DNA of 64,000 nucleotides from assembly GCA_965279475.1 (NCBI GenBank), contig CBDIIA010000003.1:3844001-3908000 (forward strand), in the 5' to 3' direction. The notes under the pieces were generated by a model. That model did not search any database, was not told the DNA's origin, and saw only the letters and a list, made by a program, of their open reading frames with translations. Positions 50,916 through 60,147 of the stretch are shown here, piece by piece. Each line of letters begins with the position of its first letter. Position 1 is the stretch's first letter. This stretch comes from Pseudorhodoferax sp965279475 (lineage in GTDB: Bacteria; Pseudomonadota; Gammaproteobacteria; Burkholderiales; Burkholderiaceae_C). The position numbers and the translations under genes are program-made.

Positions 50916-52426
50916 GCCCGGCTGCGACGCATCGACTCGCACAGATCCGCCATGACGCTGGCAGCCGCCTGCCGGCCTGACAACGCGGCCATCGGCACTC
51001 CCGGACCAGGGTGGGTGCTGCCCCCAGCGAGATACAGCCCTGCCAATCGGCTACGCGCCCCCGGTCGCGCGAAAGACGCCATCCAGCCATGCGACGAAGA
51101 TCCGTACAGCGCGCCGCCGGTCCCGGGAAACATGCGAGCGAAATCGGCCGGAGTGGTACGCACGCAATTGCCGGCATCCCGGTAGAGCCGCAGCCCGTTG
51201 CGCGACAAGCGCTCGAACGCACGTTCTTCGCACCGGTCGATGTCGGCTGCATCGGGTCCGCCGGTGTCGCCGGTTGCAGGTGCGTTGACCAGACACAACA
51301 AACGCTCGGCACGTCTGGGGGCTGGTACGTCATGGTCGCCACGGTCCTGCGCGCAGACATACACCGTAGGGTCAGCGGGCAAGCGCCGCCCATCAAACAG
51401 CGCATCGAACTCGGCGCCATAGTCGCCGGAGAAGAAGACGTTGTGGCGCAGCAGAGGAAATCCTTGCGCAGTGCCGAGAATGTTCCAGGTCAAGGCCGAC
51501 AGGGAGCGGCGCGAACCGTCCAGCGCGGGCACCGCTGGCGCTGCAGCCTTTCCCAGAAGGCCTGCGGCGAGCGCAGCCACGTCGCCGTTGAACACGACCG
51601 CCGCGGCGGCGACGGTTTCGCTATCGGCAAGACATACGCCAGTTGCACGCCCGCCTCGCGTCTGCAATGAACTGACCGTGGTGCCGTATCGAATCCGCAC
51701 GCCGCGCCGCGTTGCCAGGTCGGCCAGGACCACAGCCAGCCGGTGCATGCCGCCCTCCAGCATCCAGACACCACTCTGCTCGGCATGGGCCACCAGCATC
51801 AGCGTGGCCGGCGCCATGAAAGGTGACGACCCGCAATAGGTGGCATAGCGACCGAACAACTGGCGCAGCCTCGGATCGAGAAAGTACCGCCCCAGTGCGC
51901 TCCACATCGAGCCAAACGGCGAGATGCGTGTAAGACCTCGCAGATCGTGCGCGCCGATTCTGCGGGTCAGCGACAAGGGGCTGGGCCTGGAGGCCTGCAT
52001 GAACGGCCCTTCCAGCGTCTGGTAGATCAGGCGTGCCCGCTCGCAGAACGCCAGGTAGCTGCGCGCCTCGGCAGCGCCTGCGAACGCCCCGATCGCATCC
52101 GTCGTGCGCTGGACGTCTGCGTACAGATCCAGACATTCTTCAGGACTCCACGCATGCCGTGCAAGTATCTCGGCGCGATGCAGCCGCAGATGGTCCTCCA
52201 GGCGCTCGCCGACGGCTTCGAACAGGTCTTCGAACACGCCACGCATCGTGAACACCGTAGGCCCGGCGTCCAGTGTCGCCCCATCGATGTGTACCTGACG
52301 CAGCTTGCCGCCTGGTCCTGGGGCGGACTCCACCACCAGCACTTCCACGCCCGCCGACGCGAGTTCGAGGGCCGCCACCAGCCCGCCAATGCCGGCTCCT
52401 ACGACAACGACGTTCTGGCTTTGCAT
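50912..52426 (-). CDS. crtD: Hydroxyneurosporene desaturase CrtD (methoxyneurosporene desaturase)
   Basis: 504 residues. VVVVGAGIGGLVAALELASAG FAD site near the N-terminus, LDAGPTVFTM, and C-terminal GLYLAGGSTHPGPGVPMAAL. It introduces the C-3,4 double bond in acyclic carotenoids. A GTG at 52444 is an alternative start. Its upstream region is shared with crtE and contains two PpsR-type motifs, so both directions are probably repressed together. Confidence 0.93.
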   Translation of the reverse strand: MQSQNVVVVGAGIGGLVAALELASAGVEVLVVESAPGPGGKLRQVHIDGATLDAGPTVFTMRGVFEDLFEAVGERLEDHLRLHRAEILARHAWSPEECLDLYADVQRTTDAIGAFAGAAEARSYLAFCERARLIYQTLEGPFMQASRPSPLSLTRRIGAHDLRGLTRISPFGSMWSALGRYFLDPRLRQLFGRYATYCGSSPFMAPATLMLVAHAEQSGVWMLEGGMHRLAVVLADLATRRGVRIRYGTTVSSLQTRGGRATGVCLADSETVAAAAVVFNGDVAALAAGLLGKAAAPAVPALDGSRRSLSALTWNILGTAQGFPLLRHNVFFSGDYGAEFDALFDGRRLPADPTVYVCAQDRGDHDVPAPRRAERLLCLVNAPATGDTGGPDAADIDRCEERAFERLSRNGLRLYRDAGNCVRTTPADFARMFPGTGGALYGSSSHGWMASFARPGARSRLAGLYLAGGSTHPGPGVPMAALSGRQAAASVMADLCESMRRSRA

Positions 52427-52465
52427 GGAACGCTTGTAAAGCACGATTGACGCACGAAGATCATG

Positions 52466-52483
52466 TGTCTATATTACATGACA
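52466..52483. promoter_or_regulatory. PpsR/CrtJ-type site between crtD and crtE
   Basis: TGT-CTATATTACATG-ACA, TGT-N12-ACA, 39 bases from the crtD start. On the minus strand it overlaps a possible crtD promoter (TTGTCA-N18-TATAGA). Confidence 0.7.
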
Positions 52484-52496
52484 CTTTATAGTGACA
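52479..52496. promoter_or_regulatory. Second PpsR-like site between crtD and crtE
   Basis: TGACAC-TTTATA-GTGACA, one base off TGT-N12-ACA and overlapping the first site by five bases. Its inner bases match the symmetrical bchI site. Confidence 0.5.
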
Positions 52497-52557
52497 ATTA
52501 AACATTACACACATTGCCGGTCTCGGCATACCTCCGCACACCTCACCAAAGGCCCAT

Positions 52558-53451
52558 ATGAAAGCCATCACCCGCATCGAACAGTCCCTGGCAGCCGCGC
52601 TGGCCTGCGGCGAGGATCCTGATTGCCCTCCCAAATTGGCGGGTGCCATCCGTCATGCGGTGTTTCCAGGTGGCGCCCGGATCCGTCCCCAGCTATGCCT
52701 GGCGGTCGCAAGTGCTTGTGGCAACGACCAGCCATTGCTGGCCGACGCCGCGGCGGTATCGATCGAGCTGCTGCACTGCGCATCGCTGGTCCATGACGAC
52801 CTGCCCTGCTTCGACAACGCGGCCACCCGGCGTGGGCGCGCGTCAGTGCACTGGGCGTTCGGGGAAAGCCTGGCGGTGCTGGCCGGCGACGCGCTGATCG
52901 TGCTGGCGTTCCAGACGCTGGCCAGCGCGCGCAGCGATACGCCGACGCGGCTCGCTTCCTTGATTGGCACCATGTGCAGCGGGGCCGGCATGCCGTTCGG
53001 CATCGTCGCAGGCCAGGCTTGGGAATCGGAAGCGCGGGTTTCACTGGTCGCCTATCAACGTGCCAAGACCGGCGCCTTGTTCGTTGCCGCAACAGTGGCT
53101 GGAGCGCAGGCCGCCGGTGCCGATCCGACCCCCTGGCGCGCTCTCGGGGAGTGGCTGGGCGAGGCCTACCAGGTGGGCGACGATATTCGTGATGTCGTCG
53201 CCGATCCGCAATTGCTGGGCAAACCCATAGGCCGGGATGCGGCAATGGGCCGGCCAAGCGCGGCGACCGAACTCGGCCTGGGCGGTGCGATCCAGCATTT
53301 CAGGCGCGTGATCGAGAACGCAGTCGACGCGATTCCAGAATGCCCCGGTGCCGCCCATCTGCGTACGCTGGTGCGCATGGAGTCCGAGCGCCTGGTGCCG
53401 GTGGCCATGTCAGACGCCCTGCTGAAGGATTTCCCCGTGACGGCCGCTTGA
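52558..53451 (+). CDS. crtE: Geranylgeranyl diphosphate synthase CrtE
   Basis: 297 residues. First Asp-rich motif VHDDLPCFDN (~79-87), second YQVGDDIRDV (~204), and the Lys/Arg residues FPGGARIRP for diphosphate binding. It makes GGPP for both carotenoids and the bacteriochlorophyll tail. AAAGG precedes the ATG. First gene of the crtEF-bchCXYZ-puf superoperon. Confidence 0.95.
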   Translation: MKAITRIEQSLAAALACGEDPDCPPKLAGAIRHAVFPGGARIRPQLCLAVASACGNDQPLLADAAAVSIELLHCASLVHDDLPCFDNAATRRGRASVHWAFGESLAVLAGDALIVLAFQTLASARSDTPTRLASLIGTMCSGAGMPFGIVAGQAWESEARVSLVAYQRAKTGALFVAATVAGAQAAGADPTPWRALGEWLGEAYQVGDDIRDVVADPQLLGKPIGRDAAMGRPSAATELGLGGAIQHFRRVIENAVDAIPECPGAAHLRTLVRMESERLVPVAMSDALLKDFPVTAA

Positions 53452-53471
53452 TCGCTCATGGGTGCGCCGCG

Positions 53472-54632
53472 ATGGAGATGACCGTCCCCGCAGTGCCGGC
53501 TGGCCGCTGGTTCGCATGGCGCAACAAGCTGCTCGCCAGCAAGGCGTTCCAGCGGCGGGCGGCGGCGTTTTTCCTGACCAGGCCGATCGCCCGTCGCCGC
53601 GCTCGCGCAGTGTTCGACCTGGTGGCGGGCTTCGTCTATTCGCAGGTCCTGGTGGCCTGCGTGCGCCTGCGCCTGTTCGACATGCTGGCCGAAGGTCCCA
53701 GGACGCTCGCTGAGATAGCGGAGCGGCTGGACTTGCCGCAGTCTGCCGCGCAGCGCCTGCTGTTTGCGGCGGTCTCCTTGCAACTGGTCGAAAGAAGGGG
53801 TGCCGAGCATTTTGGCCTTGGCGTATTGGGCGCACCCCTGGCAGGGAATGGAGCCGTCGCAGCGATGGTGGAACACCATACAGCGTTCTACGCGGACCTG
53901 GCCGACCCTGTGGCGTTGCTGCGCCGGGAGGGAATGGCGCATGCAGCCAACGCTGGAGCCCCGAACCGCCTGGCGAGCTACTGGCCCTACGCGGGCGCCC
54001 TTTCTCCCCGAGGCCTGGAGCCCGGCGAGGTATCCGAATACTCCGCGCTGATGTCGGCATCCCAGCCGCTGGTGGCCGAAGAAATTCTGGCCGCGTATCC
54101 ATTTTCCCGGCACCGTCGCGTGCTCGACATCGGAGGCGGAGAGGGTACGTTCCTCGTTCGCGCTGCGGCCCATGCCCCGCACCTGGAACTCGTGCTGTTC
54201 GACCTGCCGGCAGTGGCCGACCGCGCGCGCGCGCGCTTTGAAGCGGCCGGACTCTCTGCGCGCGCCAGCGCTTTCGGCGGCGACTTCCTGCAGGACGAGC
54301 TGCCGGGTGGTGCCGACCTGGCGACCTTGGTACGCGTGGTGCACGACCACGACGATGCCGCAGCGATGACCATCCTGGAAGCGGCGCAACGCGCGCTGCA
54401 TCCTGGCGGCACTCTGCTGCTGGCCGAGCCGATGGCCGGGACCGACGGGGCCGAGCCGATGGGCGACGCCTACTTCGGCTTCTACCTGATGGCCATGGGC
54501 CGCGGCAAGCCACGCAGCTCCGAGCGGCTGGAGTCCATGCTGCGCAAGGCAGGGTTCGACGATGTACGCCTGCTGCACAACCCGCTGCCGATGCAGACCC
54601 GCATCCTGACCGCAAAAGTAGGTGTTAATTAA
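53472..54632 (+). CDS. crtF: Demethylspheroidene O-methyltransferase CrtF
   Basis: 386 residues. An N-terminal dimerisation winged-helix region (ARAVFDLVAGFVYSQVLVAC, LAEIAERLDLPQSAAQRLL) and a SAM-binding domain (RVLDIGGGEGTFLVRAA, DLPAV, then FGGDFLQDELP). It methylates the C-1 hydroxyl of acyclic carotenoids. Start at 53472 follows crtE by 20 bases; the frame runs back into crtE. Its 3' end already contains the PpsR site of the bchC promoter. Confidence 0.93.
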   Translation: MEMTVPAVPAGRWFAWRNKLLASKAFQRRAAAFFLTRPIARRRARAVFDLVAGFVYSQVLVACVRLRLFDMLAEGPRTLAEIAERLDLPQSAAQRLLFAAVSLQLVERRGAEHFGLGVLGAPLAGNGAVAAMVEHHTAFYADLADPVALLRREGMAHAANAGAPNRLASYWPYAGALSPRGLEPGEVSEYSALMSASQPLVAEEILAAYPFSRHRRVLDIGGGEGTFLVRAAAHAPHLELVLFDLPAVADRARARFEAAGLSARASAFGGDFLQDELPGGADLATLVRVVHDHDDAAAMTILEAAQRALHPGGTLLLAEPMAGTDGAEPMGDAYFGFYLMAMGRGKPRSSERLESMLRKAGFDDVRLLHNPLPMQTRILTAKVGVN

Positions 54633-54640
54633 TATTGACA
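54623..54640. promoter_or_regulatory. PpsR/CrtJ site 1 of the bchC promoter
   Basis: TGT-TAATTAATATTG-ACA. It overlaps the crtF stop codon and the -35 TTGACA. The second site begins after exactly eight bases. Confidence 0.78.
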
Positions 54641-54662
54641 TTCTTAAATGTCAACTTACTAT
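54635..54662 (+). promoter_or_regulatory. bchC promoter, sigma70-like
   Basis: TTGACA (54635-54640), 16-bp spacer, TACTAT (54657-54662). The two PpsR-type sites cover the -35 and -10 boxes, as described for bchC in Rhodobacter. It drives bchCXYZ and probably the puf genes from within the superoperon. Confidence 0.7.
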
Positions 54663-54666
54663 GACA
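54649..54666. promoter_or_regulatory. PpsR/CrtJ site 2 of the bchC promoter
   Basis: TGT-CAACTTACTATG-ACA, eight bases after site 1. The arms also form TTGACATT-CTTA-AATGTCAA with site 1. Confidence 0.78.
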
Positions 54667-54687
54667 CTTACTTCAAGCCAATCCGAC

Positions 54688-55683
54688 ATGGCATCGACCG
54701 CTTCCGTTCTCCCTGACACCTCCTGCACTGCCGCAGGCCGTTGCATGACTTCGATGGCGGTCGTGTTCGAGCAACCAGAACGGCTGGCGCTCACGCGGCT
54801 AGACCTGTCGCCGCCAGCCGAGACCGACGTCGTGGTCGATGTCGAATGGAGCGGCATCAGCACGGGGACCGAGAAGTTGCTGTGGTTTGGACGCATGCCG
54901 GCCTTTCCGGGGATGGGTTACCCGCTGGTTCCAGGCTATGAATCGACCGGACGCATCAGGGTCGCGGGAGCCAACTCGGGACTCAGGGTTGGCGACACGG
55001 TGTTCGTTCCAGGCTCCAGTTGCTTCGGGCCGGTGCGCGGACTGTTCGGCGGTGCAGCGCAGCACCTCGTTGTGCCCGCTGCGCGCGCGTTGCCGATCGA
55101 TGCATCGTTCGCCGAGCAAGGCGTCCTGTTTGCGCTGGCCGCGACGGCCTACCACGCGACATCGGCCAGCGGCACGCGCCAGCCCGATCTCGTCATCGGC
55201 CATGGTGTCCTGGGCCGCATGGTCGCAAGGCTTGCCGTGGCCGCTGGCGCATCACCGGTGGTGTGGGAGACCAATGCCGAACGCCGCAGTGGCGCGCTGG
55301 GCTACGAGGTCATTGATCCTGCGACGGACACCCGGCGCGATTACCGTTGCATCTGCGACGTGAGCGGCGACGCCAGCCTGCTCGACCGCATGATCGAGCG
55401 CCTGGCGCCGGGCGGCGAAGTGGTGCTTGCAGGCTTCTACGACGCCCCGCTGTCTTTCGTGTTTCCTCCCGCCTTCATGCGCGAAGCGCGCATCCGCGTC
55501 GCCGCGCAGTGGCAGCCGCAGGACCTCGCTGCGGTCAAGCAACTTGCCGAGTCCGGCTCCATTTCCCTGGATGGGCTGATCACCCACCGAACGCACGCAG
55601 CACAAGCCGACGCGGCCTACCGGACTGCGTTTACCGATCCCGCCTGTCTCAAGATGATTCTCGATTGGAGATCCTGCCAATGA
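54688..55683 (+). CDS. bchC: Bacteriochlorophyllide a dehydrogenase BchC
   Basis: 331 residues. Zinc-free medium-chain dehydrogenase fold with WSGISTGTEKLLWFGRMPAF, MGYPLVPGYESTGRI and the NAD site VIGHGVLGRMVARL. It oxidises the 3-hydroxyethyl group to the 3-acetyl group of bacteriochlorophyllide. The open frame begins at 54622, but the promoter lies over that part, so I chose the first ATG after it (54688); 54745 and 54754, right before the conserved AVVFEQPERL, are also possible. The stop overlaps bchX (ATGA). Confidence 0.92.
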   Translation: MASTASVLPDTSCTAAGRCMTSMAVVFEQPERLALTRLDLSPPAETDVVVDVEWSGISTGTEKLLWFGRMPAFPGMGYPLVPGYESTGRIRVAGANSGLRVGDTVFVPGSSCFGPVRGLFGGAAQHLVVPAARALPIDASFAEQGVLFALAATAYHATSASGTRQPDLVIGHGVLGRMVARLAVAAGASPVVWETNAERRSGALGYEVIDPATDTRRDYRCICDVSGDASLLDRMIERLAPGGEVVLAGFYDAPLSFVFPPAFMREARIRVAAQWQPQDLAAVKQLAESGSISLDGLITHRTHAAQADAAYRTAFTDPACLKMILDWRSCQ

Positions 55684-56696
55684 CGTCCAGCACCATCCCT
55701 GCGACAGCACCGCTGACTTTCATGATGAAAGACCAGTTGCGAGCCGAGGCGGCCATCGAACCTGCGCTGGTCGCCACCGGCCCGGTGACCAAGGAGACGC
55801 AGATCATCGCGATCTATGGCAAGGGCGGCATCGGCAAGAGCTTCACGCTGGCCAACCTGAGCTACATGATGGCGCAGCAGGGCAAGAAGGTGCTGCTGAT
55901 CGGCTGCGACCCCAAGAGCGACACGACCTCGCTGCTGTTCGGCGGGCGGGCCTGCCCCACCATCATCGAGACCTCGTCCAGGAAGAAGCTGGCCGGCGAG
56001 GCCGTTGCGATCGGCGATGTCTGCTTCAAGCGGGACGGTGTCTACGCCATGGAACTCGGCGGCCCCGAAGTCGGCCGCGGCTGCGGCGGGCGCGGCATCA
56101 TCCACGGCTTCGAGCTGCTGGAGAAGCTCGGCTTCCACGAATGGGGATTCGACTACGTGTTGCTGGACTTCCTGGGTGACGTGGTCTGCGGCGGCTTTGG
56201 CCTGCCGATCGCTCGCGACATGTGCCAGAAGGTGATCGTCGTCGCCAGCAACGACCTGCAGTCCTTGTACGTGGCGAACAACGTGTGCAGCGCAGTCGAA
56301 TATTTCAGAAAGCTCGGAGGCAACGTGGGCGTCGCCGGCATGGTGATCAACCGCGATGATGGAACGGGTGAAGCAGCGGGGTTTGCCCAGCAGGTCGGCA
56401 TCCCGGTCCTGGCCACCATTCCCGCGAACGACGACATTCGCCGCAAGAGCGCCAGCTACGAAATCATCGGTCGCCCGGGCTCGCCCTGGGGCCCGATGTT
56501 TGCCGAGCTTGCGGAGAACGTCGGCACCTCCACCCCGATGCGGCCGAAGCCGATGACGCAGGACCAGCTGCTCGGCCTGTTCTCCGCCGCGTCGGTCGGT
56601 CGCGATGTCGTGCTGGTGCCCGCCACGCAGTTCGACATGTGCGGAAAGACCGAGTCGACCAAGGAATCGCTCGAAGTGGTCTATGACGAGGTCTGA
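55680..56696 (+). CDS. bchX: Chlorophyllide a reductase iron protein BchX
   Basis: 338 residues, NifH-like. P-loop IYGKGGIGKSFTLANLS, GCDPKSDTTSLLFGG, and the [4Fe-4S] cysteines in GPEVGRGCGGRGI and VVCGGFGLPIA. It passes electrons with ATP hydrolysis to BchYZ for reduction of ring B. Start overlaps the bchC stop. Confidence 0.96.
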   Translation: MTSSTIPATAPLTFMMKDQLRAEAAIEPALVATGPVTKETQIIAIYGKGGIGKSFTLANLSYMMAQQGKKVLLIGCDPKSDTTSLLFGGRACPTIIETSSRKKLAGEAVAIGDVCFKRDGVYAMELGGPEVGRGCGGRGIIHGFELLEKLGFHEWGFDYVLLDFLGDVVCGGFGLPIARDMCQKVIVVASNDLQSLYVANNVCSAVEYFRKLGGNVGVAGMVINRDDGTGEAAGFAQQVGIPVLATIPANDDIRRKSASYEIIGRPGSPWGPMFAELAENVGTSTPMRPKPMTQDQLLGLFSAASVGRDVVLVPATQFDMCGKTESTKESLEVVYDEV

Positions 56697-56699
56697 GAC

Positions 56700-58253
56700 G
56701 TGAACCGGCCCACCATACCCATCGTGCCGCTGAAGGTGCCGACGGCCATCGAAGGCGACGGCATGGGTTGCCACTCGGGCGGCGACGCCATGCTCGCGGC
56801 CGCCAAATCCGCCGGCAAATCGGAAGTGCTTGACCGTTACGCGCAAGACTATCCGCGCGACACCAAGGCAGGGCCGCACGACCAGCCCCAGAGCATGTGC
56901 CCGGCGTTCGGCGCGCTGCGCGTGGGCCTGCGCATGCGGCGCACGGCCACCATCCTGTCGGGGTCGGCGTGCTGCGTGTATGGCCTCACCTTCACCTCGC
57001 ACTTCTACGGCGCCCGGCGCAGCGTGGGTTATGTGCCATTCAACTCGGAGTCGCTGGTCACCGGCAAACTGTTCGAGGACATCCGCGAGTCCGTGCACCA
57101 GCAGGCCGACCCGGCGCTGTACGACGCCATCGTGATCATCAACCTGTGCGTGCCGACTGCCAGTGGCGTGCCGCTGCAGATCCTGCCGCGGGAAATCAAC
57201 GGCGTGCGCATCATCGGCATCGACGTACCCGGTTTCGGCGTGCCCACGCACGCGGAGGCCAAGGACGTGCTTGCGGCGGCGATGCTCAGGTACGCGCGCG
57301 ACGAGATCCAGGCAGGTCCGGTGCAGCCGCCACGGGCGGGCCGCTCGGACAAGCCCACCATCACCTTGCTGGGAGAGATGTTCCCGGCCGATCCGATGAT
57401 CATCGGCATGATGCTGGAGCCCATGGGGCTGGCTGCCGGTCCGGTGGTGCCCACGCGCGAGTGGCGCGAGATGTACGCAGCGCTCGACTGCGCAGCCGTG
57501 GCGGCGATCCACCCTTTCTACACCGCAAGCCTGCGCGAGTTCGACGCCGCCGGACGGGCGATCGTGGGCTCCGCGCCGGTGGGTCACGACGGTACCGAGA
57601 CCTGGCTGCAGGCAATCGGCACGGCAGCCAACGTGCCGCAGCAACGGATCGACGCTGCAAAGAGCCGTATGCTCCCAGCGATCAAGGGCGTGCTGGCGAA
57701 GACACCCATCAAGGGCCGCATCACGCTGTCCGGCTATGAAGGCTCGGAATTGCTGGTGGGTCGATTGCTCGTGGAGAGCGGCGCAGACTTGCGCTATGTG
57801 GGCACCGCATGTCCGCGCACGGCCTGGTCGCAGACCGACTGCGAATGGCTGGAGGCCCATGGCGTGCACGTGCAGTTCCGTGCGTCGCTCCAGCAGGATC
57901 TCGCGGCCATGCACGAGTGGCAGCCCGACCTGGCCATCGGCACCACGCCAGTCGTGCAGGCCGCCAAGGAAATGAGCACGCCAGCGCTGTACTTCACCAA
58001 CCTGATCTCGGCCAGGCCGCTGATGGGGCTGGCCGGCGCGGGATCGCTTGCGACCGTGGTCAATGCGGCCATCGGGAACAAGGCGCGCTTCGATGCGATG
58101 AAGGACTTCTTCGGCAGCACCGGCACGGGACACGCAGCAGGCGTGTGGGAAGCATCGGCCGGCGTCCCGCAGGACCGGCCCGAGTTCAAGGCAGACACCC
58201 GGCGGCAGGTCTTGAAGATGATCAAGAAGCGCAAGGCCGAGGAAATGGTCTGA
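56700..58253 (+). CDS. bchY: Chlorophyllide a reductase subunit Y
   Basis: 517 residues from a GTG three bases after bchX. NifD-like, with conserved Cys in GCHSGGDAML, QSMCPAFGALR and GSACCVYGLTF for the shared Fe-S cluster. Forms the catalytic BchYZ heterotetramer that reduces the C7-C8 bond of chlorophyllide a. Confidence 0.95.
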   Translation: MNRPTIPIVPLKVPTAIEGDGMGCHSGGDAMLAAAKSAGKSEVLDRYAQDYPRDTKAGPHDQPQSMCPAFGALRVGLRMRRTATILSGSACCVYGLTFTSHFYGARRSVGYVPFNSESLVTGKLFEDIRESVHQQADPALYDAIVIINLCVPTASGVPLQILPREINGVRIIGIDVPGFGVPTHAEAKDVLAAAMLRYARDEIQAGPVQPPRAGRSDKPTITLLGEMFPADPMIIGMMLEPMGLAAGPVVPTREWREMYAALDCAAVAAIHPFYTASLREFDAAGRAIVGSAPVGHDGTETWLQAIGTAANVPQQRIDAAKSRMLPAIKGVLAKTPIKGRITLSGYEGSELLVGRLLVESGADLRYVGTACPRTAWSQTDCEWLEAHGVHVQFRASLQQDLAAMHEWQPDLAIGTTPVVQAAKEMSTPALYFTNLISARPLMGLAGAGSLATVVNAAIGNKARFDAMKDFFGSTGTGHAAGVWEASAGVPQDRPEFKADTRRQVLKMIKKRKAEEMV

Positions 58254-58266
58254 TGGAGCACGCAGC

Positions 58267-59745
58267 ATGCTAGTTCTCGACCACGATCGCGCGGGCGGCT
58301 ACTGGGGAGCCGTCTACGTCTTCACGGCCATCAAGGGCCTGCAGGTGGTGATCGACGGGCCTGTGGGCTGCGAGAACCTTCCGGTCACCTCGGTGCTGCA
58401 CTACACCGATGCGCTGCCGCCGCACGAGTTGCCGATCGTCGTGACCGGACTTGCCGAAGAGCAGCTCGGCCGCGAAGGCACCGAAGGTTCGATGCGACGC
58501 GCGCATGCCGCGCTGGACCCCGACCTGCCCTCCGTCGTGGTCACCGGCTCGATCGCCGAGATGATCGGCGGCGGTGTGACCCCATCAGGCACCAACATCC
58601 AGCGGTTCCTGCCCCGGACCATCGACGAAGACCAGTGGCAATGCGCAAACCGCGCGATGTTCTGGCTGTGGTCCGAATACGGCGTGAAACAGGTGCCGGC
58701 CCGCAAGCCATTCGCCGAGCGCCCGCCAGGCGAGAAGCCTCGTGTCAATCTGATCGGGCCCAGCTACGGCACGTTCAATTCGCCGAGCGACCTGGCCGAG
58801 ATACGCCGGCTCGTGCAGGGCATCGGCGCGGAAATCAACATGGTGTTTCCGCTCGGCAGCCACCTGGCCGACGTGTCGCGCCTGGTCGAAGCCGATGCAA
58901 ACATCTGCCTGTACCGCGAGTTCGGCCGCATGCTGTGCGAGGCCCTGGAGCGCCCCTACCTGCAGGCACCGATCGGCCTGCACAGCACGACGAAGTTCCT
59001 GCGCAGCCTGGGCGGTCTGCTCGGCCTGGATCCCGAGCCGTTCATCGAGCGCGAGAAGCACAGCACGATCAAGCCGATCTGGGATCTGTGGCGCTCGGTC
59101 ACGCAGGACTTCTTTGCCACTGCGAGCTTCGGCATCGTCGCCAACGAGACCTATACGCGCGGGGTGAAGCATTTCCTCGAGGACGAGATGGGTCTTCCCT
59201 GCAACTTTGCGATTGCGCGCAAGCCCGGGGCCAAGACCGACAACGCGGAAGTGCGCCGCCTGATCAAGGACAAGACGCCGCTGGTGCTGTATGGCAGCTA
59301 CAACGAGCGCATCTATCTGGCAGAGGTGGGCGGCGGCGGCATGATGAAGACCGGCTTCATCCCGGCGTCTTTCCCGCTACCCATCATCCGCCGCCACACC
59401 GGTACGCCGTTCATGGGCTATGCGGGCGCGACCTATCTGGTGCAGGAGTTCTGCAACGCGCTGTTCGATGCGCTGTTCCACATCCTGCCGCTGGGTACCG
59501 AGCTGGACCGCGTCGATCCGACCCCTGCGCGCCTGGGCGATACGCCGGCCAGTCCGTGGGATGACGAGGCGCAAGCCCTGCTCGGCGAATTTGTCCAGGG
59601 CGAGCCGATTCTGGTGCAGATCTCTGCTGCCAAGCGATTGCGCGACCGCGCCGAGCGCGACGCGAAACGCGCGGGCGAAGAGCGCGTGACGGCCGCCCGG
59701 GTTGCGCGCGCGCGCGACGCGTTGCGCCAGGGAGAAACAGCATGA
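58267..59745 (+). CDS. bchZ: Chlorophyllide a reductase subunit Z
   Basis: 492 residues, NifK-like. LDHDRAGGYWGAVYVFTAIK, DGPVGCENLPVTSVLHYTDALP with the Fe-S Cys, and the C-terminal proto-chlorophyllide-reductase-like helix rich in Arg/Ala (LRDRAERDAKRAGEERV). Begins 13 bases after bchY. Confidence 0.95.
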   Translation: MLVLDHDRAGGYWGAVYVFTAIKGLQVVIDGPVGCENLPVTSVLHYTDALPPHELPIVVTGLAEEQLGREGTEGSMRRAHAALDPDLPSVVVTGSIAEMIGGGVTPSGTNIQRFLPRTIDEDQWQCANRAMFWLWSEYGVKQVPARKPFAERPPGEKPRVNLIGPSYGTFNSPSDLAEIRRLVQGIGAEINMVFPLGSHLADVSRLVEADANICLYREFGRMLCEALERPYLQAPIGLHSTTKFLRSLGGLLGLDPEPFIEREKHSTIKPIWDLWRSVTQDFFATASFGIVANETYTRGVKHFLEDEMGLPCNFAIARKPGAKTDNAEVRRLIKDKTPLVLYGSYNERIYLAEVGGGGMMKTGFIPASFPLPIIRRHTGTPFMGYAGATYLVQEFCNALFDALFHILPLGTELDRVDPTPARLGDTPASPWDDEAQALLGEFVQGEPILVQISAAKRLRDRAERDAKRAGEERVTAARVARARDALRQGETA

Positions 59746-59824
59746 CCGGCGTCGCGCCTATCGCCCCGCAACGGCCCGGCGCGCATGGGAAAGACGATCC
59801 GGTCGCACCGGATGCAAGGAATGT

Positions 59825-59860
59825 CGCAACGTCCGTTGCGGCAAACCCCCACCGCGGGGG
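59825..59860 (+). other. Two hairpins between bchZ and pufB
   Basis: CGCAACG-TC-CGTTGCG (59825-59840) and CCCCC-ACCGC-GGGGG (59846-59860). No T-tract follows. They may act as processing or stabilising structures at the 5' end of the puf mRNA. Confidence 0.45.
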
Positions 59861-59904
59861 GCGGATCGCGGGAACTGCCGAAAGGCACATGAGGAGTAGT
59901 CAAT

Positions 59905-60135
59905 ATGGCTGATAGCAGGAATGGTTCACTGTCCGGACTCACGGAACAGGAAGCCAAGGAGTTTCACGGCATCTTCGTCACCAGTTTCATCATCTTCACG
60001 TTGATCGCCATCGTCGCGCACTTTCTTGCGTGGCAATGGCGTCCGTGGCTGCCTGGTACGAGCGGATACGCCGCCATCGTCAACGACGCCAAGGATGTAG
60101 CGGCTTCCTACATCGCACTGGCACTAACCGCATAA
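59905..60135 (+). CDS. pufB: LH1 antenna beta subunit PufB
   Basis: 76 residues. The helix FHGIFVTSFIIFTLIAIVAH contains the bacteriochlorophyll-binding His, followed by FLAWQWRPWLPG. The C-terminal tail (~25 residues after PG) is longer than in most LH1 beta chains. Ribosome site GAGGAG lies upstream. Confidence 0.95.
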   Translation: MADSRNGSLSGLTEQEAKEFHGIFVTSFIIFTLIAIVAHFLAWQWRPWLPGTSGYAAIVNDAKDVAASYIALALTA

Positions 60136-60147
60136 GGAAGACACAAC

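Noticed and set aside
55617..58268. An 883-codon open frame antisense to bchC-bchX-bchY
   Set aside because: Shadow frame of GC-rich codon usage opposite three well-identified genes.
59742..59912. A 56-codon ORF between bchZ and pufB in the pufQ position
   Set aside because: It has no hydrophobic helix (PufQ has one), overlaps pufB by eight bases and covers the hairpins; composition looks non-coding.
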